64,000 bases of DNA from a bacterium (GCA_030430495.1 JAUIKM010000008.1:1-64000); one strand, 5' to 3'. Shown: positions 6,590 to 16,643, numbered from the stretch's first letter. The notes: a model not told the origin generated them from the letters alone. Program-made: numbers and translations.

Positions 6590-9500
6590 TCGTCACCTCC
6601 ATCTTCATTGTTTTTATCACGTTCGTTGACAATGGTTTTGTGTTGTTCGAATATTTCTGCTTGAGCTTCAAATGCCGGTCCTTCAATTGGATTGTTGGGA
6701 TCATTGTATCCAACCTTGTTTTCTTCGACTGCCTCCCGGTTTTGAATGTATTTATTGGGATCTTCTTGTGCCTGTGTCGCATGAAAAAGCTCATGTCCAA
6801 GTTCGGACACTACTTGAGAAATACTACCATCACCACCGCGAGTTCGGTCGGTGCCAAGTTTCCCTGGATCGAGCTTGATGATTGCTCCCTTGTATTCAGC
6901 GCCTTGAATTTCTCCCGAGCCATTCGGATTAAATCTCCATCCAGTGATATTTGCTTCATGTTCGCCAACATTGTCTTCCAAAGCTGCATATCTGATTTTT
7001 ACAACAAAGCCCTCCTGTTCAAGTGATGTCAGAATTGTTTTTCCTTTTTCCGTCAGTCTCAGTTCTTCCACAAGGGAACTTAACTCTGCCTTCTGTTCTT
7101 CCGTACCAACAAACTTGATTTCTCGCCCACTACGATCCACAATTATCAGAGGGTTGTTGTTGGCATAATGATACGGACTTAAACTCCGATACTCCTCCCA
7201 CAAAACATCCACGCTCGTAAACCGGCCGAGTTCTTCGTCGAACTTGCGCGCCGAGAAGTCGCTCAGATTGTTCTCGACGTCTTGTTCCTTGTCGATGAAA
7301 CCCTTGCGCGGCGCGTTCATCGACGTGCCGTAGTTGGCGACCTGTTCGCCGAAAGGCGCGTATTCAAACTGTGAACGGATGACGCCGTTCTCGTCGATCA
7401 CCATGCGCGTCGAACCCAGGTGATCGGCGATTTTATAGCGTTTGCCGCCGTTCGGTTTAAAGCTCAGCGCATGTGCGTCGCCAAGGCCGTATGTTAAATA
7501 CTCCGTGGCGTAAAGCCAGACTTCGCGGCTGCCGCTGCCGCAACTGGTGTCGTGTGTTTGCAGTCCGTTCCAGACCGCCAGTTGGCGGCTGCCCGCCAGT
7601 TGATAATACACCCAGAGGTAGGCGCGCCCGTTGTTGTCCGGCTGCGGTTCTTCATAAACGCGTTTTTGTTCGCGTTCGCCCGACGGTGAATGCCGATAAC
7701 GCCAGACATGTTCGTTAAACAAAGCCAGGGTCGCGAATTCGGTCAGGTTGCCGTGCATGTCGTAGCCGTATTGTTCGTCGAGATCGACCGGACAAGCCCC
7801 GCAGCCGTTTTGCACCCGATAACGCGTTCGCATCGCGCCGTCCTGGGTGTAGGTGTAGGTCGTGCTGTGCGTAGCGGTCGACCGACCCGAAAGGCGATTC
7901 GGTCCGACCGGGTCCGCAAAACTATAGGTCGTCGAGTCGACGCCGTCGATTTTCAAGGTGCGGTTGCCGACGATGTCGTACTCGTAGTTGCGATTGGCGC
8001 TCAACTGCAGGCTTGTCCAGTTGGTGATGCGCCGCAGGCCATCGTACGAGTAGGAATGTTGATTCGTTGGTCCCAGATTCCACCATGCGCTCGATTGTGA
8101 ATTTATCTGGCCGCTGTTGTCATAGGTCAGTCCCCAGCGCCACAGTTCCTGAGCCGTGTCCTTTACGACAATCGAGTCCGTGCGCAGCCTGGCGTCGTAG
8201 ACGTAGCGCGCGTCGATGCCTATCTGCGGATATTGCATGGAGCTCATTTCACCTCGTTCGGCAAAGTCATATACTATTTCAACCGTGCTCGGTTTGCCGG
8301 GTAATGCCGGAAAGGCCGGCGAGGTCACACCCAGGCCGCTGCCGGGCGCGCCCATGTCCGACCAGACGCTGTCGACGCGTCCGTTCCAGTCGTAGCCGTA
8401 CCAGGTCGAGTGCTGGCGTATCGGGTCGGCGGAGCGGACGGAGATCACCTGGTTCAGTGAATTGTATTCGTAATATACGGCGTCGAAACCGAGATTCTCG
8501 GTGTAGCGCATCAAGGCCTCCATTCTGCCGCGTTCGTCGTAACTCATTACGACATAATGCCAGGGCTGGCCCGAGTGCTGGCGATAAGCCACGGCGGATT
8601 CGCGGCCTTTCAGGTTGCGCACGAGGCCGTGCGGCGCAAGCGCGTTCCATTTCGTGTGAATCGGGAAGTCGCGGAAGGCCGCGCCGTCGACCGCCGGCAG
8701 CGTGTCATAGTGTATTACGGTGCGCAGGAATTCGGGAAACGTCCCGGCGTCCTCGAAGTTGACGGCAGTGACGGTATAAGCCGGTCGCAAGGTGTCCCAG
8801 TGTTGCGCCAGATGCCGCAGATAGGGGCCGTAGGCCTGATCGTCCGGGTGAACGTGCGTACTCGAAGCCGATGTTAAACAGACGCCGCTGTCGAGCGTGC
8901 TCCAGAAAGTCGGAATCGTCCCGAGCGGCGTCCCGCTCAGAGTGGAATTGTAGCCCATCACGCCGTCCCAGGCCGCGCCGTTGTTGATGCGCCGCGGGTC
9001 GAGAACGTCCGTCATGCGGTTCAGGTACGCACCCGACGTCGCCAGCGCGTCCGGGCCTCGGCGCTTGCGAAACTGAATCGGTTCGCCGCCTTCACCCAGT
9101 CCGGTTGTATCCACGTCCAGCAGCTCGGCCTCGCCTACGACGCGCAAACGGCCCAGGTCGTCGTACTGGTAGAATCCGATCCTCGATGTGTCGTTCTGCG
9201 TCTGAGTCTGCGAAAAACGCATGCGCCCCATGTTGTCGTAGGCGTAACTCACCGTGCCGAGATCCGGCTGCGATTTATACCGCACGCGCCCGAACAGGTC
9301 GTAGTCGTATTCCGTGGAATCGCCGGCGGGGTTGATCGCCAGCGTCAGCAGGCCGCGCGCCAACTCATATTCGTAGTAGGTCGTGGCCTGCAAACTGTCG
9401 AGATCGTGGATCTCGCGCCGTACGCGTCCGAACACGTCCTTGAGCGCGGCGTTGCGACGCCCCTCTTCGTCGGTCGTAGTTTCGGCAAACATACAGCCGT

Positions 9501-12500
9501 AGAAATTTTGCCAGCCGGAACTGAATCCGGACGGAGGATTGCCGAAATCGTAGTCTACGTAGCTCGTACTCGAATCCTCGTGGCGCCGCTCCCGAATACG
9601 ACCAAAATAATCAAGGGAATTTTCAGAGGAATTGCCGAGCGGGTCGGTGGAAAAGGTCACCTGGCCAAGGCCCGAATACTGCACCGTCATTGTATCGCGA
9701 CGGGTGGGGGAGTCGGGATTGCCGATAAAACTTTCGGTTTGTACAACGCGATATTCTTCGGCGTGCGTATGCCGCACTTTTGTCCAACGATTGTTGTCGC
9801 CCGCGTGGGAAGCCGAACCGACGTAGCTGTGTGTGTGCAGGCTGTCGTCCACCTTGGCGTAGATATCGGTCGTGCCGCCGAATCCATCCAGTCGGTCGTA
9901 GCGGAGCGTGTAGTCGTTGTAGGGATTGATATAGTCGAACTTGCCTCCGACCTCGTAGTGCGCGGCAAAGTCATCCCCGTTGTTGGCGAATTCGACCGAA
10001 TGTCCATAGGACATGACCTCGAATTCCCAGCGCACCTGTTTGCCTTCGGGCAGCGCAAGAATGCTGTCCAGGGCGGCGCCTTCGATGCGGATGTTTAACC
10101 ATTGCGGTTGAACGCTCTGCTTGCTGTAGGGAATAACATCCGTAAAATTTTGAATGCGGTCCGAGCCGGACTGTTTAACACCGCCCGTACCGAATCCTCC
10201 CGACGTGCTGATGGACCGGCAGTTGAAGGTGTAGTTCTTCAGTATCATGAGCGTGTCGACGTATTGCACAGGATTTGTTCCGGGCAAACGCATCGGCACC
10301 CACATGCGCGCCTGCAGAGTAACACATTTGCCCTCCACGGCGGTAAGGTAGGCCCGGAACTTGCACGAGTCGATCCGCGTGGCGGCGTGCAACAGGTCGT
10401 CATCTTCCGCGGCGGTGACATAGGTGATCGTGTAGTTTTGCGCGCGAGCGTAGGGAATTTTCCAGTCTTCAATCGTCGCCTGAACGGCGTCGTCCCGGCT
10501 TTTGTCGCGTTTGCGGGCCATAGCGGTTCCGGTGCTGTCGTAACAATCGACTTCTTCGTCGAAAGGACGCGCGGCTCGCAGTCGTTCGGCATTGTCGACA
10601 AAACTGCCGGTCGCCTGGGGGGCGTGCGTACGCGTCGAAGACTGTGGTCCGCAGTACAGCGTGTCGATGGTCCTGACGTAATAGCTCAGTCCGATCTGCG
10701 GCTCGGTAAAGACGCCTTCCAGTTCGACAGTGTAGTCCTCGCGGGAGGGGAAGTCGCCGGGAGCCCAGGCGGTGTTCAGGCGTCCGATTTTGTCGTATTC
10801 GTAGCGCGAGTACCAGCCGTTCGGGTCGACGCTGCCGCCGACGAGGCCGTACCATGTGCGTTCGTAGATAGTCGTCAGCCAGTCCGTGTCGGGCGAGCCG
10901 GAGCCCGGTTTGCGTATGCCGCGATCTTCGGCTATCGGCTTTTCAAAGTATTGCCATTTGCGGCTCAGGTCTATTGTGTCGATAGTTTCATCGTCGCGCA
11001 GCAGCCATGCCTGCGGGACTTCCTCAGTGCTCGCCACAATGTGCTCGGGCGCGTCGTCGTAGTGGTAGTGGAGTTTTGTTACGCCGCCATTGGCATCGTA
11101 GACAGCCGCCGGCAGATTGCGATAAATACCGTCGGAATACTCGTAGCGTTTGTTTAAGAGCAGGCTGTCGGAGCTTCCTATCACCGAGTCGGCAAGCAAA
11201 GCCCCGCGATGCAAGATGTTGTTGCCGACAGTATTGAACCAGGTTGAATACGCCGCCGATCGCCCGCCGATAATCGTACCACTGCCGTCGCGTACCGTTT
11301 CGCGCACGGGCAGACCGTAGATGTATGCCGCGCGAACCGTTGTGTTGACTGTTTCTTCTATGTCGAATGTATCGATCTGGTGAAACGATGTATACGGGTT
11401 GTTCCCGCTTGCTTCGAGTTCGCGCCATTTGGCCAGGGCGGCAAATTTGTTCCAGGACTTGAATGTTTGCGTCATTGTCGTGTCGCGCGTCCAGAGAGAG
11501 AGCAGGTCTTTTGTGACGGTGCGCACCGTGTCGTTGTTGTCGGGGCGCAGGACAATTTCCGTCCTCTGAGTTACAAGTTTGCCGTATTCGTTGTTTAACA
11601 GCAAGGTGTCGCCGTCGAAATCGGTCGGAACGCTGTCGCCAACTTCATAGTCGTACAATACTTTGCTGCTGGTCCACGAGCCGCCGCCCATGGTAAGTTT
11701 CTCGCGATGCGTCAGCGTGTGTTTCGGTTTGATTAATCGCGCCGAAAGCTGGACGTGATCGTAGTCCGTCACCGTCAGGACCGTGTCGCGCTCTTCCTCC
11801 ATGCGTTTAAGTTCAGTGTGCGAGAGCCACGGTGCGCGGAAACCATAAGAAAAGGGCTGGGGAATGTCGTCATAGCGCGTATAACTGTAGCGCATCGTCG
11901 CCGTCTTCGATTCGCGGTTGTCGGTCAGCTCGACCTTTGTTAACCAGGAGTCGTGGTTGCTGAGCGAATCCTCCAGATCGTCGAGTTTTGAAGTGACATC
12001 TTCAAAACTGTACTTGGCGGTTGTCAACAGCTCGTCGTCCTGTGTGTATTTTTTCAGTTCGTTTACCCGGTTGTTGAGAGCGTCCTGCACCGTGTGTTCC
12101 GTTTCGTACGATGTTATCGGCGTACCGGCGTTTTGTACGAAGGTCGTGTCCGTCGGTCCGCGATACGAGATTGTATGGTAAGTCGTTGGTTCGTCGACCT
12201 GTTTAAGCCGGTGATGCACAAAGTGAACGGTCACGTCGGGATCGTTCGGGTCCGGTGTGCGCGGGAAACCAAAATTGGTGTAACGACGGACATAGTATTC
12301 ATACTGGAAGGTGGTTCGGCGTTCTTCCGGATCTTCGATCTTCCAGATGTAGCCCAGTTGTGAATCGATCGAATACGGATCGGTCTGGCCGTACAAGCCA
12401 TCTGCATACATCGGCATTCCAGAGGACATGGCGCTGCCGCGTGCGGCTGTGCCGCCGCCCGCGTACTTGTACCAGGCGCGATAGGTACGGCCGAGGGATT

Positions 12501-13581
12501 CGATGGTGACGGCCGTTGGGTGATAACTGAAGTCGTGTCCCCAAAAGCGTCTCACGGTTGTCCTGCCGGCCGCATCGCGATACAAATCGTCCGGCGCGCG
12601 GTCGTATTCGATGTCCGTCACTTTGCCGGCCGTACCATTGATTTCCGTTAAATAGAAGATCGTCGGACCACTCAATTTGTTCCCATACGTTATCAGGCCC
12701 TGGTAGTTGGCCATGCCGAATGGTTTGACATTTTCATAGAAGACATATTCCAGTCCGTCGCCGGGATAATATCGAACGATTCGCGGTGCGTACACCCAAT
12801 CGTCGTCGGCATAACCGTAGTTAGTGTGCAGGAACTGCCAGGCATCCTCGTTGATTTCGACCGTTGCATATCCTTGAGTGTTGACGCCGTGTTCGTAGTA
12901 GTATCCGGTGTAGAGGAACTTTTCCTTGTGCAGATTGGAAGCGGTCGAATGTTTAACCTGACGGGCGTTGCGCAGTGTTAACACGCCGCCGTCGGCGCGT
13001 AGAATGTGGATCACATCCTGATCGTCGTTGTCGTTCAAATCATCCATGCGGTTGCAATAATCGTAGCCGCGGATGTGCCATATGAAATCCGCGTCGTAGT
13101 AATCTTCCTGGGTGCTGCTGCTGCTCATGCCGTCCGGGTCATTGGCAAAGTGCGTGGTTGTAGCCAGTACCTGAACGGCAAACCCGTTCAAGCCTATTAT
13201 CCAGGCGGCTTTGTTTTGTTTGTACTGCGCCCAGGAGGAGCTGTACTGATTGAATGTCGTAAACTCTACGGAGTTGCAGTAGTTGAGCGAGACGTTCAGT
13301 GGATAGCCGTCGCGCGTAAAAGATGAAATCGGATACGAATACGACAGGGCGGCATTTGTGTTGCCCACGACGACTTTGCCGTCGACGCTGATGACGTCGT
13401 TCTGTGCAAATCCGCGTTGGTCGTACTGATCCGACGCTTTGGAAACTTCATATGCCTCCTGGCTGTATTGAGCCGTCAAGTTTGCCGCTGCCGACGGCAG
13501 TAAGACCAACACAAGCAGCAAGCCTGTTACTTTCCGAAGAAATGAAGCTGTAGTCTGCTTTTGTTGTTGTGTGTTAAACAT
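6586..13581 (-). CDS. Full-length Rhs/YD-repeat polymorphic toxin with HExxH metallopeptidase tip
   Basis: A 2331-residue protein starting at ATG 13581 (GGGATC upstream; 31 bases after the preceding stop) with a Sec signal peptide of about 35 residues (LLLVLVLLPSAAANLTAQ). The N-terminal half is a large beta-rich region. From about residue 1290 YD-type repeats appear (YDLFGRVRYKSQPD, YEYDIVGNRTLKIDG). The typical core end follows: DHLGSTRMVIDENG, EYAPFGE, FSARKFDEELGRFTSVD. After about residue 2145 a 185-residue variable tip carries H2263-E-L-F-H2267, a zinc-peptidase site, with acidic candidate third ligands downstream. Rhs shells are known to encapsulate and release such tips. The AT-richer tip after a GC-rich core is usual for Rhs proteins. 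The Sec signal suggests surface delivery rather than T6SS loading. Confidence 0.88.
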   Translation of the reverse strand: MFNTQQQKQTTASFLRKVTGLLLVLVLLPSAAANLTAQYSQEAYEVSKASDQYDQRGFAQNDVISVDGKVVVGNTNAALSYSYPISSFTRDGYPLNVSLNYCNSVEFTTFNQYSSSWAQYKQNKAAWIIGLNGFAVQVLATTTHFANDPDGMSSSSTQEDYYDADFIWHIRGYDYCNRMDDLNDNDDQDVIHILRADGGVLTLRNARQVKHSTASNLHKEKFLYTGYYYEHGVNTQGYATVEINEDAWQFLHTNYGYADDDWVYAPRIVRYYPGDGLEYVFYENVKPFGMANYQGLITYGNKLSGPTIFYLTEINGTAGKVTDIEYDRAPDDLYRDAAGRTTVRRFWGHDFSYHPTAVTIESLGRTYRAWYKYAGGGTAARGSAMSSGMPMYADGLYGQTDPYSIDSQLGYIWKIEDPEERRTTFQYEYYVRRYTNFGFPRTPDPNDPDVTVHFVHHRLKQVDEPTTYHTISYRGPTDTTFVQNAGTPITSYETEHTVQDALNNRVNELKKYTQDDELLTTAKYSFEDVTSKLDDLEDSLSNHDSWLTKVELTDNRESKTATMRYSYTRYDDIPQPFSYGFRAPWLSHTELKRMEEERDTVLTVTDYDHVQLSARLIKPKHTLTHREKLTMGGGSWTSSKVLYDYEVGDSVPTDFDGDTLLLNNEYGKLVTQRTEIVLRPDNNDTVRTVTKDLLSLWTRDTTMTQTFKSWNKFAALAKWRELEASGNNPYTSFHQIDTFDIEETVNTTVRAAYIYGLPVRETVRDGSGTIIGGRSAAYSTWFNTVGNNILHRGALLADSVIGSSDSLLLNKRYEYSDGIYRNLPAAVYDANGGVTKLHYHYDDAPEHIVASTEEVPQAWLLRDDETIDTIDLSRKWQYFEKPIAEDRGIRKPGSGSPDTDWLTTIYERTWYGLVGGSVDPNGWYSRYEYDKIGRLNTAWAPGDFPSREDYTVELEGVFTEPQIGLSYYVRTIDTLYCGPQSSTRTHAPQATGSFVDNAERLRAARPFDEEVDCYDSTGTAMARKRDKSRDDAVQATIEDWKIPYARAQNYTITYVTAAEDDDLLHAATRIDSCKFRAYLTAVEGKCVTLQARMWVPMRLPGTNPVQYVDTLMILKNYTFNCRSISTSGGFGTGGVKQSGSDRIQNFTDVIPYSKQSVQPQWLNIRIEGAALDSILALPEGKQVRWEFEVMSYGHSVEFANNGDDFAAHYEVGGKFDYINPYNDYTLRYDRLDGFGGTTDIYAKVDDSLHTHSYVGSASHAGDNNRWTKVRHTHAEEYRVVQTESFIGNPDSPTRRDTMTVQYSGLGQVTFSTDPLGNSSENSLDYFGRIRERRHEDSSTSYVDYDFGNPPSGFSSGWQNFYGCMFAETTTDEEGRRNAALKDVFGRVRREIHDLDSLQATTYYEYELARGLLTLAINPAGDSTEYDYDLFGRVRYKSQPDLGTVSYAYDNMGRMRFSQTQTQNDTSRIGFYQYDDLGRLRVVGEAELLDVDTTGLGEGGEPIQFRKRRGPDALATSGAYLNRMTDVLDPRRINNGAAWDGVMGYNSTLSGTPLGTIPTFWSTLDSGVCLTSASSTHVHPDDQAYGPYLRHLAQHWDTLRPAYTVTAVNFEDAGTFPEFLRTVIHYDTLPAVDGAAFRDFPIHTKWNALAPHGLVRNLKGRESAVAYRQHSGQPWHYVVMSYDERGRMEALMRYTENLGFDAVYYEYNSLNQVISVRSADPIRQHSTWYGYDWNGRVDSVWSDMGAPGSGLGVTSPAFPALPGKPSTVEIVYDFAERGEMSSMQYPQIGIDARYVYDARLRTDSIVVKDTAQELWRWGLTYDNSGQINSQSSAWWNLGPTNQHSYSYDGLRRITNWTSLQLSANRNYEYDIVGNRTLKIDGVDSTTYSFADPVGPNRLSGRSTATHSTTYTYTQDGAMRTRYRVQNGCGACPVDLDEQYGYDMHGNLTEFATLALFNEHVWRYRHSPSGEREQKRVYEEPQPDNNGRAYLWVYYQLAGSRQLAVWNGLQTHDTSCGSGSREVWLYATEYLTYGLGDAHALSFKPNGGKRYKIADHLGSTRMVIDENGVIRSQFEYAPFGEQVANYGTSMNAPRKGFIDKEQDVENNLSDFSARKFDEELGRFTSVDVLWEEYRSLSPYHYANNNPLIIVDRSGREIKFVGTEEQKAELSSLVEELRLTEKGKTILTSLEQEGFVVKIRYAALEDNVGEHEANITGWRFNPNGSGEIQGAEYKGAIIKLDPGKLGTDRTRGGDGSISQVVSELGHELFHATQAQEDPNKYIQNREAVEENKVGYNDPNNPIEGPAFEAQAEIFEQHKTIVNERDKNNEDGGDE
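7164..7262. repeat. Rhs core-tip junction repeat, copy R3 (in the expressed gene)
   Basis: This part of the full-length rhs gene encodes SARKFDEELGRFTSVDVLWE and onward to the YHYA codons. It matches R1 over about 85 bases and R2 over about 60 with few mismatches. To its left, toward the tip, similarity ends and base composition becomes AT-richer. That is where tip exchange would have occurred. Confidence 0.8.
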
Positions 13582-13612
13582 GAATGTGATCCCGATAAAA
13601 CAGAATGAGATT

Positions 13613-14593
13613 TCAGTGAGCAATCACGAATGGAATGACTTGTTGTATCTTGAGTCCGTCCGTCAGCCGCAGGATGTAATATCCGGTCGCCAGATCTCCC
13701 AGAGGCACTTCGCTACGCAATGCGCGGTCCGCAGAAACCCGGATGTTTTCGCGCCTGAACAATACCTGACCGCTGAGCGCCAACACTTCCAGCGTATACT
13801 CTCCCGGCGGCACCTTGTCCGCCTCAACGCTGGTGATCGTTGATCCCGGATTCGGGAACACATTTAACTGTACCTCTTCGGGCATGGCGGACAGCGCCGG
13901 GTCCGGAAAGTTCTCAGGCGCTGCGACAGTCGCAACCGGCAGGGTGAGCAATTTGATGATCCAGGACGATTTGTCGGAGGCCTCGCGAATCTCTTCATCG
14001 ATGAATTCGGTCGGTTCGCGATACTCCATCGCGTGAAATGGACTGGTCTGCACCAATGTGGAGTCGCCGATGCCGCTCAGGTCGAGGACCGCCATCGTGT
14101 CAAGTCCATGCTGCCCGAAGAGGGCGATGACACGCGAAGTGTCGACTTCGACTGAACTGACAGTGACTGTTCCGCTGCAGTAAAACAGGAGGTCGTGCAG
14201 GCTGTCGCTGACGGGATTGAGTCTTAAACAGGCGACTTCGATTCGCAGGTCGTTCCACGCGGGGAAGTTCAATGTGGAAGTCTGGACTCTCAATGAATCG
14301 GGAATGTAGGGCAGGGTTGAGCCGCTCGTATCACATAGAACGGAATCGCAGACGCCCCAGTGAATGCGTTTCGGCTCGAGATGGTAAGAACTGTCTATTT
14401 CTACAATCAGCGAGTCGATGGTTTTGTCGAAGTTGTAGTAACCCGTGAACACGACTGTCTCATTCCCGGGGCTTTGAACGCTTGCCGCAATAATCAATAG
14501 TGCGACGATCAATACCTTGTTAAACGAAGGCATAGAACTGTACAGATTCCGTTGAGCGGCGTGATCTTCGGCCGCCCTTGAATTGGTTGTCAT
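13613..14593 (-). CDS. Secreted protein with type IX secretion C-terminal sorting domain
   Basis: A 326-residue protein; ATG at 14593 has AGGTGATG five bases upstream, while ATG at 14533 would give a shorter signal peptide (MPSFNKVLIVALLIIAAS). The body is a low-complexity beta-rich domain with no recognised family. The last 80 residues (NVFPNPGS..., VLALSGQVLF, LATGYYILRLTDG) match the T9SS type A sorting domain, which directs outer-membrane translocation and surface attachment in Bacteroidota. It ends 31 bases before the rhs start and is probably the first gene of the rhs operon, so it may be a surface partner of the Rhs protein. That partnership is inferred. Confidence 0.75.
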   Translation of the reverse strand: MTTNSRAAEDHAAQRNLYSSMPSFNKVLIVALLIIAASVQSPGNETVVFTGYYNFDKTIDSLIVEIDSSYHLEPKRIHWGVCDSVLCDTSGSTLPYIPDSLRVQTSTLNFPAWNDLRIEVACLRLNPVSDSLHDLLFYCSGTVTVSSVEVDTSRVIALFGQHGLDTMAVLDLSGIGDSTLVQTSPFHAMEYREPTEFIDEEIREASDKSSWIIKLLTLPVATVAAPENFPDPALSAMPEEVQLNVFPNPGSTITSVEADKVPPGEYTLEVLALSGQVLFRRENIRVSADRALRSEVPLGDLATGYYILRLTDGLKIQQVIPFVIAH

Positions 14594-15173
14594 TTCATCA
14601 CCTGAACATTGGGCAATATTCCGCATGCGGATCCCGACAGAGGGACCGTGCATTCGCGCGGATATAGATGTGAGAAGATTTGCTGTAAGCGGGGAGCCGG
14701 GTACTCGACTTCCTGTTTAATTCCGGGGCGAAAAGTTCTTCAATGGCAAACCAGCGGCGATGGTCCAGTTGATATTTTCACTGAATCTATGAGAACCTCT
14801 ACCTAAAGCCGAATACTCGCGTCGTCTGGGGGGCAACGGACTGTTTCGTCGGATGATCCTGCACGATGAAGCCTGGCTGCGGCGCTCGTGTTTCAGGATG
14901 CGTCGTCAACTTAGTCTTCAATCGAATTAATGTCAAATAATAAAATGGCGGGCGCGGCGAAATACCTGTCGCCGTAGGACGTACTCGGCGTGGCGTGACT
15001 GACGGCGCCCGGTGAAACAGGCTGAACCCATAGCGCGCAATTGTTTCAAACCCGCTGACAAACAACAAGAAAAAACAAGCCGCCCGCTGCAAGCGGAGGC
15101 GAAGTGCTCAGGCGTCAGTTCAAAACAGGGAGCAAAAGTGTATAGCGCGCGTACATGCGTTCGATGCGTTTGT
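14594..15173. other. Gene-free region upstream of the rhs operon
   Basis: This 580-base region separates the rhs operon from glgA; both are transcribed leftward, so it must hold the rhs operon promoter and the glgA terminator. The only structure I can identify is the dispersed repeat copy A (15041-15118). Short open frames across it mostly translate that repeat and are not supported as genes. Confidence 0.5.
15041..15118 (+). repeat. Dispersed intergenic repeat, copy A
   Basis: About 75 bases with the core words GACAAACAA, AAGAAAAAACAAGCCGC, GCAAGCGG and GCGAAGTGCTCAGGC in order. The same order recurs at 40654-40723 (plus strand) and, inverted, at 60578-60640. All three copies are intergenic or at a gene end. 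The GCCGC...GCGG words can pair into a small hairpin. It lies 56 bases from the glgA stop. Origin (REP-like or MITE-like) is unknown. Confidence 0.65.
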
Positions 15174-16643
15174 TTAACGCCCGCGCCTGGCCCATTCAAA
15201 CACTTCCAGGTAGGCCCTGGCCGATTTGCGCGCCGAGTTGTCCGCCGTCATGGCGTTGCGCATGGCCTTTTTCCAGGCGGCTTTGTTGTAGTAGACGTTA
15301 AGTGCGCGGCCGATCACGTCGACCAGCGACTGGACGTTCAGGTCGTCGAACAGGAAGCCGTTGCCCGTGCCGCTCTCAGCGTTGAATTCAAAGACCGTGT
15401 CCGCAAGACCGCCGGTGCGCCGGACAATGGGAATGGCGCCGTATTTCAGGCTGTACATCTGGTTAAGACCGCAGGGCTCAAAACGCGAAGGCATCAGGAA
15501 AATGTCCGCGGCCGCCTCAATGCGGTGTGAAAGCTGCTCGTCATAGCCGATCCGGATGAGCGTGCGCGGGTGCATGCGCAAGTTTAAGTCGCGGAAGTAA
15601 TTCTCGTACTCGCGGCCGCCGCTGCCCAGCAGCGTAAACCGGATCGGGTAAATGTGAAGTAAATACTCGATTGCGTCGCGGACTACGTCAAATCCCTTTT
15701 GATCTGTTAAACGCGAAACCATGCCGATCAGCGGCATGTCCGCGTAGATTTCACTTTCGTGAACGTTGGAGCGACGCAGAAACTCGTATTTATTCTCCCA
15801 CTTCTTTTCGACCGTGTCGGTCGTGTAGTTAACATAAATACTGTCGTCGGTCTCCGGATCCCAGACCTTGTAGTCCACGCCGTTGAGAATGCCGATAAGG
15901 TCGCCGGCGCGTTCCAGCAACACGTTCTGCAGACCGTGGCCCTGGTCCGAGTAGCGGATTTCAAGTGCGTAGGTCGGGCTGACCGTCGTGATTTTATCGG
16001 CGAACATGATGCCGGCTTTTAGCGTGTTTAACGCGCCGTGGAACTCAAACCAGCTCATGGAATAAAACTGGTCCATGCCGATCTGCGCCAGGTAGAGTGT
16101 TTCCTGCGGTTCAAACACACCGTGGAATGCCATGTTGTGGATGCTCTGCACGCCGACCGTGTCGCGAAACAAGTGGTGATCGCGATAGTGAATCTTGAGG
16201 AAAGGCATTGTAAATGCCGTGTGGTAGTCGTTGGCCAGAATCACGTCCGGCTTGAAGTTGAGCGCCGCCGCCAGTTCAAAAACGGCGCGCGAGAGAAAGA
16301 CAAAGCGGCGGTTGTTGTCGGCAAAACCGTCCGGATTGCCGTAAATGCCCTGGCGGTCAAAGTAGTCGGCGGACTCGATAAAGTACACAGGCACAGTCGA
16401 GTCGGGCAGGGTGGCGCTCCAGATCTGAGCGAATTCGGTCCACGAACCCATCGGAACGGCTATCGTCAGGTTCATTGGCTTGAGCTTGAACTTTTCAACG
16501 TCGATGTCGCCGTACTTGGGCATGACGATCAGCGAGCGGTGGCCGAGGGCTTCCCACTCCTTGGGAAGGTAGCCGGATACGTCCGCCAGCCCTCCGGCTT
16601 TGGCAAAGGGAAATACTTCGGCGGAGGCGAGGACGATATTCAT
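15174..16643 (-). CDS. glgA: Glycogen synthase (ADP-glucose type)
   Basis: A GT5 glycosyltransferase of 489 residues, the usual GlgA length. It transfers glucose from ADP-glucose to the non-reducing end of a growing alpha-1,4-glucan in the cytoplasm. The ATG at 16643 gives the canonical start MNIVLASAEVFPFAKAGGLA with the K-x-G-G-L ADP-glucose-binding motif at residues 15-19; the longer frame upstream is not conserved-looking. The C-terminal half has GMVSRLTDQKGFD, LGSGGREYE, the PSRFEPCGLNQMYSL motif and RRTGGLADTV, all typical of the catalytic GT-B domain. It stands alone here, without glgC or glgB nearby; a GH57 alpha-glucan enzyme lies 4.5 kb away. Confidence 0.95.
   Translation of the reverse strand: MNIVLASAEVFPFAKAGGLADVSGYLPKEWEALGHRSLIVMPKYGDIDVEKFKLKPMNLTIAVPMGSWTEFAQIWSATLPDSTVPVYFIESADYFDRQGIYGNPDGFADNNRRFVFLSRAVFELAAALNFKPDVILANDYHTAFTMPFLKIHYRDHHLFRDTVGVQSIHNMAFHGVFEPQETLYLAQIGMDQFYSMSWFEFHGALNTLKAGIMFADKITTVSPTYALEIRYSDQGHGLQNVLLERAGDLIGILNGVDYKVWDPETDDSIYVNYTTDTVEKKWENKYEFLRRSNVHESEIYADMPLIGMVSRLTDQKGFDVVRDAIEYLLHIYPIRFTLLGSGGREYENYFRDLNLRMHPRTLIRIGYDEQLSHRIEAAADIFLMPSRFEPCGLNQMYSLKYGAIPIVRRTGGLADTVFEFNAESGTGNGFLFDDLNVQSLVDVIGRALNVYYNKAAWKKAMRNAMTADNSARKSARAYLEVFEWARRGR

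Noticed and set aside
10102-11157. 351-residue plus-strand open frame
   Set aside because: It lies wholly antisense to the Rhs core, whose YD repeats are unmistakable; GC-rich third positions of the true gene keep the opposite frame open.
14799-15199. Minus-strand frames of 88-97 residues (AACFFLLFVSG type)
   Set aside because: They translate dispersed repeat copy A; similar spurious peptides arise from copies B and C.
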